Below, one piece after another: positions 30,946 through 38,968 of a stretch of DNA of 44,256 nucleotides. Source of the stretch: a virus. The notes below the pieces were generated by a model. It was not told where the DNA came from and ran no database searches. It saw only the letters and a program-made list of their open reading frames with translations. The position numbers were made by a program, and so were the translations under genes. The stretch spans positions 1 to 44,256 of the IMG/VR virus record IMGVR_UViG_3300010938_000067. The stretch is one strand, 5' to 3'. How positions within the stretch are numbered: the first letter of the stretch is position 1; every line of letters starts with the position of its first letter.

Positions 30946-31192
30946 ACCATCCATAACCGAAAAGAGAGTCATGCACGCGATGTTCAACCCCATCGCTCTG
31001 ATGAGCTGGTACGATAACACCGTTCACTTGTGTGTGGTTGAGGGACCATACAAGGCATTCGAAGGTCCGGAGTACGTGTCGGTGTGTGGACTGTACAGAT
31101 CGATGTCGTACTGGAATCCGAAAAGGGTATCATGGGTAAACAGCAACAGTAAGTGCAGATTATGTAAACGATACGTTGGAGGTTTAATCTGA
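30926..31192 (+). CDS. Hypothetical protein, 88 aa
   Basis: Overlaps the HNH gene end by 20 bases and has AGGGA six bases before the ATG. Sequence [17 protein letters not shown], then VHLCVVEG and CGLYRSMSY, ending [11 protein letters not shown]. The HLC...CG...CxxC arrangement resembles small zinc-binding phage proteins and the group at 40910-41773. Function unknown. Confidence 0.7.
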   Translation: MRKKTREPSITEKRVMHAMFNPIALMSWYDNTVHLCVVEGPYKAFEGPEYVSVCGLYRSMSYWNPKRVSWVNSNSKCRLCKRYVGGLI

Positions 31193-32011
31193 TTGAGTAA
31201 CTATATCGCACCCCCGAAACCTAACAAGGTCTGTAAAACACACAAAGGCTCCGAAATCCCCTTCGTCAAGCTGACTCCAGACAAGCAGGGATGGGCTCAT
31301 GTATTCATGTTTTCCGATACCCATATAGGCGCAGAGTCATTCAGGGAAGATCTATTCTTAGAGCATCTCGCGTTGGCCGAAAAGTTGGGCGCCTACATAC
31401 TCCTCCTGGGTGACCTGATGGAAGTCGCACTACCGAGCAGGATTGAGCAGAGCGTGTGGGAGCAGATTATGAATCCCCACTCTCAGGTCGAAAAGGTCAT
31501 CGAGTACTTCTGGCCGTTCAGAGACCGTATCATCATGACGATATCCGGTAACCATGATCTGCGGGTCTGGAAGAAAACATCCATCGACATCATGGAGTTC
31601 GTGGCCCGAGAGTTCGGTTGCTTCTACAACCGCCATGGTGGGTATGTGAAGCTCGGTGTCGGGAATAATACTTATACGTTCGCAATCTTCCATGGGTACT
31701 CGGCGGCACAGAATCCGTACCATGAGCTAGAGAAGAGGCTAGTGGTGTATGACGATGCCGATGTCCTGGCGATGGGTAACAACCATTTCCTCGGAGAGAA
31801 GCTCGTCGTGAAGAAGCGGGTGATTGATGGCGAGGAGAAGCGCAAGCTCATCCACCTGGTGCGTACTGGGTCATTCATCAGTGAGCCTGACTATAGCCGG
31901 GCCGCCCAATATTCCCCTACACCTGATGGCGCTCCATATGTTAGTCTATCCTCGGAAAGGCACCAGATACTGGTGGATACTCATGGGGAACTACGTTTCG
32001 TGAAGGATTGA
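31193..32011 (+). CDS. Calcineurin-like metallophosphoesterase
   Basis: 272 residues. Metal-binding motifs in order: FSDTHIGA (Asp42, His44), LLGDLMEV (Asp74), SGNHDLR (Asn120, His121), then FHGYSA and GNNHFL with late His. This fold covers nucleases (Mre11, SbcD-like) and phosphatases; the substrate is not clear. TTG start at 31193 is set by GGAGG ten bases upstream. Confidence 0.88.
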   Translation: MSNYIAPPKPNKVCKTHKGSEIPFVKLTPDKQGWAHVFMFSDTHIGAESFREDLFLEHLALAEKLGAYILLLGDLMEVALPSRIEQSVWEQIMNPHSQVEKVIEYFWPFRDRIIMTISGNHDLRVWKKTSIDIMEFVAREFGCFYNRHGGYVKLGVGNNTYTFAIFHGYSAAQNPYHELEKRLVVYDDADVLAMGNNHFLGEKLVVKKRVIDGEEKRKLIHLVRTGSFISEPDYSRAAQYSPTPDGAPYVSLSSERHQILVDTHGELRFVKD

Positions 32012-32013
32012 AG

Positions 32014-32220
32014 ATGCTCTTCATAAAAGCGTTACTTTTAGGTGTTGTATTGGTAGCACTTGTTGCTGCTTCTGCCGCAAGCACTATGGCGGGTTTCATG
32101 CTGCTGCATATGGTGTTCCCGGCTGTACCGGCCATCGGTTTCTTCGACTCAGTGTTGGTCCTGTTCGCTATAGCACTGATAACCTCTCCACACATGTCGC
32201 TATGGCACGCGGAAAGATAG
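32014..32220 (+). CDS. Membrane protein with two spans, 68 aa
   Basis: MLFIKALLLGVVLVALVAASAAS forms the first span, and FPAVPAIGFFDSVLVLFAIALI the second, with a short tail. AAGGA six bases before the ATG at 32014 decides the start. Could be a small holin-like or inner-membrane protein. Confidence 0.7.
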   Translation: MLFIKALLLGVVLVALVAASAASTMAGFMLLHMVFPAVPAIGFFDSVLVLFAIALITSPHMSLWHAER

Positions 32221-32807
32221 CCAAGGTCAGCGATCTAGACCTCATCCGTATAGGTGTTTACGCACAGGTTGAGGGGGGGTTCAGGATACATCCCGGCGGA
32301 CATGGTGGGGCCGGGTATCGCTTCACTTTCTCGTTGAACCAGATAGCGGACATGAAAGATCTCCTCGATAGAATTCTGGTTCTTGGTCATGAGAAGTATA
32401 TGAGGAGTGGTATGTATATATCCTTCTATTCGAAGGAACTTTACCTCATGCTGAGCGATATGGGGTTCGTAGATTTCACTCGTAGGAACTGGAACGTGCC
32501 GAGATGTATATCGACATCACTGTCGATGAGGAGGGAGTATCTGAGAAGTCTCATAGATTCACTCGGTGATGTGGATGTCGAGAAGGGGTATCCGTACATC
32601 AGGATAGGCTCGGTGAACATCGATGGCCTGCATAAAGTTAGTCAGATCTACGGGGGTTCGTTCTTGCCGTACCACGATAACGCTTATCTGCAGTGGAAGG
32701 GGAAGGACGCACTAGAGGTTTGTGAATATCTAGACTGGAGGTTCAATTGTCACAGGAATATACGAGGAGCAGAAATCATAAGACACGCGAAGTGGGAGAT
32801 ATACTGA
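32202..32807 (+). CDS. LAGLIDADG-like endonuclease, possibly degenerate
   Basis: 201 residues with two LAGLIDADG-like repeats: LIRIGVYAQVEGGFRIHP (about 13-30) and YLRSLIDSLGDVDVEKGYPYIRI (about 108-130), each followed by beta strands and helix pairs such as ELYLMLSDMGFV and LHKVSQIYGG. This is the two-fold layout of a monomeric homing endonuclease. In the second motif the expected DADG-like acidic position reads DSLGD, so catalytic residues are unclear. It may be a free-standing homing endonuclease or a DNA-binding derivative. Confidence 0.6.
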   Translation: MARGKIAKVSDLDLIRIGVYAQVEGGFRIHPGGHGGAGYRFTFSLNQIADMKDLLDRILVLGHEKYMRSGMYISFYSKELYLMLSDMGFVDFTRRNWNVPRCISTSLSMRREYLRSLIDSLGDVDVEKGYPYIRIGSVNIDGLHKVSQIYGGSFLPYHDNAYLQWKGKDALEVCEYLDWRFNCHRNIRGAEIIRHAKWEIY

Positions 32808-32959
32808 GTTATCACTTCGAACTAAAGGAAATGGCTGAATTCCTGAGGGGTCGGCGCGATTTGCCGAGGGACATCCGCTTGGTGCTCGTTCAGGGATTCG
32901 AAATCATGTCCGATATGGCTCATGATGTAGCTAGATTGATGGAGGGTAAGGATGGATAA
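32747..32959 (+). CDS. Hypothetical protein, 70 aa
   Basis: TTG start at 32747 with GGAGG five bases upstream, inside the end of the previous gene. MSQEYTRSRNHKTREVGD is followed by helices ELKEMAEFLRGRRDLPRDIR and GFEIMSDMAHDVARLME. Function unknown. Confidence 0.65.
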   Translation: MSQEYTRSRNHKTREVGDILSYHFELKEMAEFLRGRRDLPRDIRLVLVQGFEIMSDMAHDVARLMEGKDG

Positions 32960-33182
32960 CGTGCAATTGTTGTTACTGTCTGCTTCTGTAACACTCAACC
33001 TATTTCTAGTTGTCGCTCTGGTTTACGCACGGAGATCGATGAAGTCGCTGCTGGAGAGAGGGCGTATCCTCGGTGAAGTAACGGGATATGTGAACATACT
33101 GAAGATGCTGAAGGAGATAGTGGAAAACTATGCGGCACAAGAAGGACAGGACAACACAGATGAAGCGAGCCCTGACGTTTGA
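32952..33182 (+). CDS. Single-span membrane protein, 76 aa
   Basis: MDNVQLLLLSASVTLNLFLVVALVYARR is one N-terminal membrane helix followed by an amphipathic helix and an acidic tail. The ATG overlaps the previous gene and has GGAGGGTAAGG before it. Function unknown. Confidence 0.7.
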   Translation: MDNVQLLLLSASVTLNLFLVVALVYARRSMKSLLERGRILGEVTGYVNILKMLKEIVENYAAQEGQDNTDEASPDV

Positions 33183-34320
33183 TGATGTAAGTTGTGTTCC
33201 GGCTCGTTCCAATCTTCTCAGTTGGCGTGATGTAGATGTCTCTGTAGATATAGGTCGCGCTTCAGACTGGGAGCTGGTTCTTGATGTCCCTATCCTCTCT
33301 TCTCCCATGGACACCGTAACCGGCTATAGCATGGCCAGGTTCATGGCGTCGAATGGGGGGATTGGGGTAGTGCATCGGTATTGCTCCATCGACACCCAGG
33401 TAGAGATCGTGAAGACCTTGGCCGATGAGGGGTTCTATGTCGGTGCTGCTGTCGGCGTGAACGGTGACTCATGGGAACGTGCATTGAGCCTCATCGAGGC
33501 TGGGGCTAGTCTCATCACCATCGATGTCGCGCACGGGCATACCGAAGCCGCTCTGGACAGAACTGACAATCTGGTCGGTCTTGGCCATGATGTCATCGTG
33601 ATGTCCGGCAATATATGTACTTACGAGGCAGCATGTGACTATATAGAGGCTGGCGCTCATGTGCTGAGGGTCGGCATCGGAGGAGGGAGTGCCTGTACGA
33701 CCAGGAAAGTAGCTGGTGTAGGTGTTCCACAGATAACGGCTATCATGGATGCAGCCAGGGCGCGGGATCATCTAGATAGTCAGGTTGTGATAGTTGCTGA
33801 TGGTGGTATCCGCACGAGTGGCGATGCTGTGAAGGCGATAGCGGCCGGAGCTGATGCGGTGATGCTCGGAGGTGTACTAGCTCCATACCCAGTTTCGGCG
33901 GGGCCGGTCATGCTCGTGAATACCGGAGAGAAGTCGAATCTCAACAGTGTGGTGCGCTCCATGGTCGCTCCGGGGAAGGGTACCGATGCCGGTGAGTTGT
34001 TGCAGAAGGGTGTTACCGAGATAGATTTCGGCGAACGTATCGTGAAGAAGAAGGTATTCAGGGGGATGGCCTCCGATTCGGCTCTGAAGGATAAAGGTGA
34101 AGTCGATTATGCCGTAGAGGGAGAAGAGTTCCTGCTCGATATCGACTATGATTTCGAGAAGACGTTCGCCGATTTCGTGAAGGGCATACGTCTTGGACTG
34201 GCCTACATGGGGTGCGACTCTATCGATGATGTCCATGAGATGGATCGGCTCATCGAGGTGACTTATAATGGGGCGGTAGAGGCTCTGCCCCATATGATGT
34301 TCAGGGGTGATAAAGCATAG
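33160..34320 (+). CDS. IMP dehydrogenase / GMP reductase family enzyme
   Basis: 386 residues from the ATG 33160. TIM-barrel marks: LTFDDVSCVPARSN, SSPMDTVTG, GGIGVVHRY, then GIGGGSACTTRKVAGVGVPQ with active-site Cys179, and DGGIRTSGDAVKAIAAGADAVMLGG for phosphate binding; the flap region FRGMAS follows. CBS domains are absent, as in GMP reductase and some IMPDH. It would interconvert IMP, XMP or GMP and adjust guanine nucleotide supply during infection. The sequence does not separate the two activities clearly. Confidence 0.85.
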   Translation: MKRALTFDDVSCVPARSNLLSWRDVDVSVDIGRASDWELVLDVPILSSPMDTVTGYSMARFMASNGGIGVVHRYCSIDTQVEIVKTLADEGFYVGAAVGVNGDSWERALSLIEAGASLITIDVAHGHTEAALDRTDNLVGLGHDVIVMSGNICTYEAACDYIEAGAHVLRVGIGGGSACTTRKVAGVGVPQITAIMDAARARDHLDSQVVIVADGGIRTSGDAVKAIAAGADAVMLGGVLAPYPVSAGPVMLVNTGEKSNLNSVVRSMVAPGKGTDAGELLQKGVTEIDFGERIVKKKVFRGMASDSALKDKGEVDYAVEGEEFLLDIDYDFEKTFADFVKGIRLGLAYMGCDSIDDVHEMDRLIEVTYNGAVEALPHMMFRGDKA

Positions 34321-34472
34321 TGTCTCTAAGGTGCAATCGGTGCAAGGGGTTCGTCGTTAAGGTTGAATCCGACAGCAGGGATGATGTCGAGCTGTTGTGT
34401 ATTAATTGCGGCAGAACCGTTTTCATGAAGGTAGACAAATACGAAGAACTATTGGTAAGGAGGGGAACCTGA
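34320..34472 (+). CDS. Zinc-ribbon miniprotein, 50 aa
   Basis: GTG at 34320 shares one base with the IMPDH-family stop and has AGGGGTGA nine bases upstream. MSLRCNRCKGFVVKVESDSRD leads to LLCINCGRTVFMK: a CxxC...CxxC zinc ribbon. The stop overlaps the next ATG (TGATG). Tight coupling on both sides supports it as real. Confidence 0.72.
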   Translation: MSLRCNRCKGFVVKVESDSRDDVELLCINCGRTVFMKVDKYEELLVRRGT

Positions 34473-34708
34473 TGCCGAAGAAATCTACAAAGGACATCGA
34501 TCTCACTGATCCCGGAGACAAGATCACTGTCCATCTCGAATTCAAGAAGGGGCTGCCGAACTATTCATCAATCAGTTTCGGCTCTTCCGTATCCATCACC
34601 AGGCGTCCCGACGAGTCGGATGAACAAGCGTGGGACAGGGCTTGGCGCGTCGTCGAGCGGGAGGTCGATAACGCAGTGGAGCGGGCCGAAAGCATAATGA
34701 ACGAGTGA
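34472..34708 (+). CDS. Hypothetical protein, 78 aa
   Basis: ATG with AGGAGG upstream. MPKKSTKDIDLTDPGDKITVHLEFKKG begins a beta-rich part; the end is a charged amphipathic helix (WRVVEREVDNAVERAESIM). It precedes the possible helicase loader and DnaB. Function unknown. Confidence 0.72.
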   Translation: MPKKSTKDIDLTDPGDKITVHLEFKKGLPNYSSISFGSSVSITRRPDESDEQAWDRAWRVVEREVDNAVERAESIMNE

Positions 34709-35055
34709 TGTCTACGGAATCCAAATCGAGCAAGAAGAAAACCAATGCCTCGAAGAGGATCATTGAGATGTTCATCGACCAGTACGAGTACGCTCACGGC
34801 AGCAAGTATCTCGTTAACTGGCCGATGGTGAGAGCAGCGGAAAGGGTTGGTGAGCACTATACCGTTAGCGAGGTCGGTAGGGCGCTGGAGTACTACTTCA
34901 AGACCAGGAGTAAACATGATTTATGGTCCTTCATAGAGAAGATAGATGAGTGCTTGCGAGCATCAGAAAATGAAGATGCCGCGAAGAAAAGGGTTGAGGA
35001 ACTATTGGAAAAGACGAGGCGCAAGATGGGGGAATTCAAGATAGATGAATCTTGA
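34708..35055 (+). CDS. Possible helicase loader or replication accessory protein
   Basis: 115 residues. Lysine-rich N-terminus, then FIDQYEYAHGSKYLVNWPMVRAAERVGEHYTVSEVGRALEYYF, a winged-helix-like or helical domain, then a helical C-terminus. Its position directly before the DnaB-type helicase with an 11-base overlap suggests a loader or replication-initiation protein; no ATPase motif is present. Role is by position. Confidence 0.55.
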   Translation: MSTESKSSKKKTNASKRIIEMFIDQYEYAHGSKYLVNWPMVRAAERVGEHYTVSEVGRALEYYFKTRSKHDLWSFIEKIDECLRASENEDAAKKRVEELLEKTRRKMGEFKIDES

Positions 35056-36250
35056 AGCTGCACTTATCACGAAGGTCCTCGAAGAGCGCGATGTCACGAA
35101 AGCCATAAACGGGAAGGTGGCCAACTCCATACAGTTCCATAAGGATATATGGAACTTCATCGAGAACTATCATATGAAGTATCGCACTTCTCCCACCCTC
35201 GATATAGTCAAAGATAAGTTCCCCGATTTCGACCCTGAGTATACGGAAGCTACGCTCGAATACCTGATCGATGAGGTGAACAACGAGTACCTCAGATTCA
35301 GGATCGAAGATCTACTTGTCAACTCATCGAGGATGCTCGAAGAAAACCCGAGAGAAGCTCTAGAATACATCTTCGCTAAGTCTTCCATTCTCGGACATCA
35401 GACTGATGTCGTCCGCGACCGAGATCTTGCGAACGAATATTGGTTAAGGGTGAACTCCCTCCGGGAAAGGGCTGAATTGTCCGACAACGGGAAGCAGATC
35501 CTCGGCATCCCATCCGGCATCCCGCAACTTGACCTCCTATTCGGCGGATGGCAGAAGGGTGATTTCATAGTCATCATGGGATGGACCGGTAGCGGGAAGA
35601 CATGGTTCGCCACGTACCTGGCTACCCATGCATGGAAGATGGGGTACAAGCCGATGTACGTGTCATTGGAGATGGACGATATACAGATAGGGTATCGGGT
35701 TGACACGCTATTGGGCGGTGGTTCGTTATCGAACACCGGACTTATAAACGCCAGGAACATCAACATAGACTCGTACGAAGATTGGGCTGCTAAGACCTAT
35801 CCCGGTAAACAGCCGTTCTGGATAGTTACGAATGAGGGTCTTGATGAGATAACTCAAACAACAATTCAGATGAAGATTGAACAATATAGGCCCGATATAG
35901 TACTGTGCGATTACCATTCACTCATTAACGATTCAAGAAGAGGAAGTTCTGAAACGGAAAGACATCGCAACCTGTCTAAGGATTTCAAAAGGATGGCAGT
36001 AAGATACGGTATCCCGATCATAGATATCGTTGCTGTTACCATGGAGGAAGGTCATGACAGTAGGGCACCGGAACTCAATGAGGTGGCCTGGAGCAAACAG
36101 CTTGCCTACGACAGTGACTTGGTTCTATCATTATTCAGATCTGGGCAACTTGTCACTGTTGAAGCTAAGAAGTCCAGGAGGTCAGAGCTGTTTGCATTCA
36201 AGGCGACTTGGGATTGGGACGCTGGGGTCTTTACTGTCCACGATTGGTAG
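35045..36250 (+). CDS. dnaB: Replicative DNA helicase, DnaB type
   Basis: 401 residues. A short helical N-terminal domain (about 1-130), then the RecA-like core: IPSGIPQLDLLFGGWQKGDFIVIMGWTGSGKTW with Walker A GWTGSGKT, VSLEMDD, and PDIVLCDYHSL as Walker B, with the DnaB-type KDFKRMAVRYGIPIIDIVAV and SRRSELFAFKATWD finger. It unwinds the fork ahead of the DnaE-type polymerase and partners the primase encoded on the other side of the origin-like region. Confidence 0.9.
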   Translation: MNLEAALITKVLEERDVTKAINGKVANSIQFHKDIWNFIENYHMKYRTSPTLDIVKDKFPDFDPEYTEATLEYLIDEVNNEYLRFRIEDLLVNSSRMLEENPREALEYIFAKSSILGHQTDVVRDRDLANEYWLRVNSLRERAELSDNGKQILGIPSGIPQLDLLFGGWQKGDFIVIMGWTGSGKTWFATYLATHAWKMGYKPMYVSLEMDDIQIGYRVDTLLGGGSLSNTGLINARNINIDSYEDWAAKTYPGKQPFWIVTNEGLDEITQTTIQMKIEQYRPDIVLCDYHSLINDSRRGSSETERHRNLSKDFKRMAVRYGIPIIDIVAVTMEEGHDSRAPELNEVAWSKQLAYDSDLVLSLFRSGQLVTVEAKKSRRSELFAFKATWDWDAGVFTVHDW

Positions 36251-36269
36251 ATTATCGGAGTACATATAT

Positions 36270-36557
36270 ATGTCTATCGTAACGAGGAACATAAAGAGAT
36301 TCTCAATAGACGGTGTTGCAGTAGATGGCGAGGCGATCCTTCGTATCCGTAAAGAGTTGGAAGATAGGTTGATCGAGAGCATGCGCGAGAGGGGGTATGT
36401 GCCGGTCATCGACATCCTGCCGCAGTTGTACTGGGAATACAACAAAGACCAAGAGAACTTCTCTTACACCATATCCGTCTATGGCGTCTATCTGGGAAAG
36501 AAGAAGTCGAAACAGATATTGGGAGTATTGGACAACAAGTATCTGAAGGTTGAGTAG
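36270..36557 (+). CDS. Hypothetical protein, 95 aa
   Basis: ATG at 36270 has CGGAG nine bases upstream; a longer same-frame open region running into the helicase gene is not believed. MSIVTRNIKRFSIDGVAVDG leads to a helix (LRIRKELEDRLIESMRERGYV) and an aromatic beta-rich end (YTISVYGVYLGKKKSKQILG). Function unknown. Confidence 0.7.
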   Translation: MSIVTRNIKRFSIDGVAVDGEAILRIRKELEDRLIESMRERGYVPVIDILPQLYWEYNKDQENFSYTISVYGVYLGKKKSKQILGVLDNKYLKVE

Positions 36558-36559
36558 CC

Positions 36560-37201
36560 ATGAAGGTCATAGATCTTTTCTGTGGTCTCAAGGGGTGGAG
36601 TGAGCCATTTCTAGAGCGCGGGCATGAAGTTATCACCCTCGATATAGATCCAAAGTTCAACCCTGATATCGTTGCTGACATCTTGGATATAGAACCAGAG
36701 GATTTCCCATGGCGACCAGATGCAATCCTCGCTAGCCCTCCGTGCGAGGCGTTCTCGGTTCTTCGGATTGGGCGGAACTGGACCGGACCGGACGACCAGA
36801 ACCCCCATTCCCCGAAGACGCCGGAAGCTGCACATGCAGTTAAGCTGGTCGAGAAGACCATCGAGCTGGTCGAACAGATGTCTCCTAGATTCTTTGTTAT
36901 AGAGAACCCCAGGGCTAAACTTAGAAAACTTCCTATGATGGCCAGGTTCGATAGGGTTACCGTTACTTACTGCCAGTACGGGCTGAGGTACATGAAGCCG
37001 ACTGATCTTTGGGGGGGGTTCCCAAAAAGTTGGGTCCCCAGACCCATCTGCAGCAATGGAGACCCTTGCCATGTAAGAGCTCCCAGGGGGTCGCTGACAG
37101 GCGTCCAAAGTAGAACCCCATCTGAGATAAAAGCAAAGATACCGAGAGAGCTCGCTCTAGAGATTTGTTTAGCGATGGAACGGGATTTGTCCGTTGGGTA
37201 G
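36560..37201 (+). CDS. Cytosine-C5-type DNA methyltransferase, short
   Basis: 213 residues. Motif I VIDLFCGLKGWSEPF, motif IV ASPPCEAFSV with the catalytic Cys in PPC, motif VI FVIENP (ENV replaced by ENP), and late YGLRYMKPTDLWGGFP. It is much shorter than standalone C5 enzymes, so the target recognition part is minimal. It could methylate phage DNA or be an altered relative acting on other bases. Confidence 0.75.
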   Translation: MKVIDLFCGLKGWSEPFLERGHEVITLDIDPKFNPDIVADILDIEPEDFPWRPDAILASPPCEAFSVLRIGRNWTGPDDQNPHSPKTPEAAHAVKLVEKTIELVEQMSPRFFVIENPRAKLRKLPMMARFDRVTVTYCQYGLRYMKPTDLWGGFPKSWVPRPICSNGDPCHVRAPRGSLTGVQSRTPSEIKAKIPRELALEICLAMERDLSVG

Positions 37202-37212
37202 AATCCTCTCGG

Positions 37213-37291
37213 CGAGGGCGGGAGGCTCTTTACAAAAGAATATAGACCCTTGGGGGAAGGTAAGCGAATGCGCCACACACTCCCGCCCTCG
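37213..37291 (+). other. Long-range 12-bp inverted repeat before the tRNA genes
   Basis: cgagggcgggag (37213-37224) pairs perfectly with ctcccgccctcg (37280-37291), enclosing 55 bases with smaller pairing potential (accctt and aaggt). It lies directly upstream of tRNA-Ile. It may be a structured RNA, a tRNA-processing element or the remnant of another RNA gene. No U-tract follows. Confidence 0.5.
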
Positions 37292-37298
37292 TCACTTA

Positions 37299-37372
37299 TG
37301 GGCGCATGCTAGCTGGTAGCTGGCGGATGTCTTATAAACATCTGGAGCAGGGTTCGATTCCCTGGCGCCCAA
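37299..37372 (+). tRNA. tRNA-Ile, anticodon UAU
   Basis: Full cloverleaf: acceptor TGGGCGC/GCGCCCA, D stem GCTA/TGGC with GG in the loop, anticodon stem GATGT/ACATC with loop CTTATAA (anticodon TAT), T arm CAGGG-TTCGATT-CCCTG, discriminator A at 37372. No encoded CCA. It reads AUA codons, which most bacteria read with a lysidine-modified CAU tRNA. Confidence 0.88.
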
Positions 37373-37383
37373 CCGGCATGGAG

Positions 37384-37456
37384 GGGGCGGTAGCTCAGTT
37401 GGCAGAGCAGCGGACTTTTAATCCGACGGTCGTGGGTTCGACCCCCACTCGCCCCA
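37384..37456 (+). tRNA. tRNA-Lys, anticodon UUU
   Basis: Acceptor GGGGCGG/TCGCCCC, D arm GCTC/GAGC, anticodon loop CTTTTAA (anticodon TTT), T arm GTGGG-TTCGACC-CCCAC, discriminator A. The first anticodon-stem pair is a G/A mismatch. No encoded CCA. It supplies AAA decoding. Confidence 0.9.
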
Positions 37457-37477
37457 CCCCTCCCGAGAGGAGATGAT

Positions 37478-37906
37478 ATGCGTATCTGTGAAGCAGAGGC
37501 TGTCTATATCAAGTTCAGGGATGAGCAGTACATGGTTCTTAAGCGCAAGATTAAGACATTCAAGGCGTGGCTATCTGATCGTAAAGCACATCTATCCACA
37601 AGAGATGGTCTAGTCATAGATACCCTGTGCGGTGTGCGCTACATGTTGATTTACATCATCCCGACTTCAATCAAAAGTATCAATCTAGAAAATAGTGGGA
37701 CGGATTTTCTCATAAGGATTAGTACCTTCACTGGATGGACGAGGTTCTACAAAGATTCGCAGCCCAAAGAGTGTCTCGTGAGTTTCCGCCATCTGAGAGT
37801 TGGCGATGATATATGCGACGTATGTCTAGAGCGGATAGGGATAACCACGAAGAACCACCGTGGCTGCGCCGCTAAACCTCTGCCTCTGTTGCAGTTTGGA
37901 GGCTAA
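37478..37906 (+). CDS. Hypothetical protein, 142 aa
   Basis: ATG preceded by GAGAGGAG. MRICEAEAVYIKFRDEQYMVLKRK begins an alpha/beta protein; the end has ICDVCLERIG and a later Cys, so a zinc site is possible. It follows the tRNAs. Function unknown. Confidence 0.72.
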   Translation: MRICEAEAVYIKFRDEQYMVLKRKIKTFKAWLSDRKAHLSTRDGLVIDTLCGVRYMLIYIIPTSIKSINLENSGTDFLIRISTFTGWTRFYKDSQPKECLVSFRHLRVGDDICDVCLERIGITTKNHRGCAAKPLPLLQFGG

Positions 37907-37925
37907 AGATTTAAAATCATCACTC

Positions 37926-38004
37926 AAACGATAGCGATTTGAATATCGTATCTCTCATGAACAGCCGCCCCGCATGGGTATTGCCTTGTAGTCGAATATC
38001 GTTT
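37926..38004 (+). promoter_or_regulatory. Dyads and direct repeats upstream of a structural gene
   Basis: aaacgata (37926-37933) is inverted as tatcgttt (37997-38004), and cgata/tatcg pair also locally (37929-37933 and 37944-37948). gaatatcgt is directly repeated at 37941 and 37994. The region lies between 37906 and the Thr/Ser-rich structural gene at 38071 and may hold its control region. Confidence 0.4.
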
Positions 38005-38070
38005 AGCCTCATGTGGAGGTGTGGAGTCACCCAAGATAAATCTTGCAACCAGGAGTTGATGTAGGAAGAG

Positions 38071-38616
38071 ATGGCAGCAACAGTTAAGATAATGAGGTGG
38101 ACCGGTTCGAGCGCTTCTCCGACAAAGACCGACATCACCGGGACGACCAACAGGGCGGCAACGGCTGATGACCCGAACCCGGGAACCAACAACCCTATCC
38201 CGGTGCCTTCTTCCGGTACGAACTACTCGTTCTGGGTCGCCACGAGGCTGTCTGCAACATCCGCTCCATCAACGGCGATCAACAACATCAAGTGGTACAC
38301 GGACGGTACGAACTCGATGGGGACAGGTGTTTCGCTCAACGTTGCGACGTGCAGCACGTATGCGCAGGCTACCGGCACCGTCGGTACGAGCGGCAACCAG
38401 CTCACTTCTGCGAACTACACATCGGCGTTGAACCCGTCTGTTGCCGTAAACGCGTTCCAGTACACGTCCGCTTCGCCGCTATCGGTGAACGGCTCGATCG
38501 GATCGACGACCGGTGACTTCGGGGACTTCGTCATCTACCAGGTCGCCGTTATCTCGACCGCCGGACCCGGAGTCACGACCGCAGAACAGCTCACTTGGCA
38601 GTACGACGAAACGTAA
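38071..38616 (+). CDS. Thr/Ser/Asn-rich virion-type protein, 181 aa
   Basis: MAATVKIMRWTGSSASPTKTDI leads to a sequence dominated by Thr, Ser, Ala and Asn with short strands (NNIKWYTDGTNSMGTG, GDFVIYQVAVIS), as in small surface-exposed virion or decoration proteins. No Cys-metal motif. GGAAGAG precedes the ATG. GC-richer than neighbours, like the tail genes at the window edges. It lies isolated among non-structural genes. A 5-bp cgcgt/acgcg hairpin follows at 38658-38670. Confidence 0.65.
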   Translation: MAATVKIMRWTGSSASPTKTDITGTTNRAATADDPNPGTNNPIPVPSSGTNYSFWVATRLSATSAPSTAINNIKWYTDGTNSMGTGVSLNVATCSTYAQATGTVGTSGNQLTSANYTSALNPSVAVNAFQYTSASPLSVNGSIGSTTGDFGDFVIYQVAVISTAGPGVTTAEQLTWQYDET

Positions 38617-38775
38617 ACGTCATAGTCGTCAAATACAAAGCACAAGCGGAGTCCCAGCGCGTAAGACGCGAGGGGCTTCGGGCTTCGCTGTCGCTTGGGC
38701 GAACTATAGGGGCCGTCACTGTCGATGTCGTCCAGGATTGAATCTGTACTGTGGATAGAGATTGGGAACAGAGCC

Positions 38776-38952
38776 ATGAGTGCCTTATTGAAGGAGAACG
38801 CGAGATGTGGGGCCGTGCCTCGGTGCGATGGCAAACAGTTGGGGTTTTCATGTGCTTCCTGTCTCTCCTACATGTTCTTAAGGGAAGATGCAATCATATC
38901 CAGGTGCATGGTTGATTCGTCCTTGCTCGATTTGTTGAACGCGAAAATATAG
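38776..38952 (+). CDS. Cys-rich small protein, 58 aa
   Basis: MSALLKENARCGAVPRCDGKQ then FSCASCLSYMF and RCMV: several Cys able to bind zinc. Start uncertain: no good ribosome site; an ATG at 38725 in the same frame would add 17 residues. Its stop precedes the next promoter. Confidence 0.5.
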   Translation: MSALLKENARCGAVPRCDGKQLGFSCASCLSYMFLREDAIISRCMVDSSLLDLLNAKI

Positions 38953-38962
38953 TTGTTACAAT
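38935..38962 (+). promoter_or_regulatory. Promoter of the endolysin gene, probably leaderless
   Basis: -35 TTGAAC (38935-38940), 16-bp spacer, -10 TACAAT (38957-38962). Six bases later comes the ATG at 38969, so the predicted start coincides with the start codon. Confidence 0.6.
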
Positions 38963-38968
38963 GTGAAT

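Noticed and set aside
36030-36269. N-terminal extension of the 95-aa protein into the helicase gene
   Set aside because: The extension overlaps conserved helicase sequence; a ribosome site directs the ATG at 36270.
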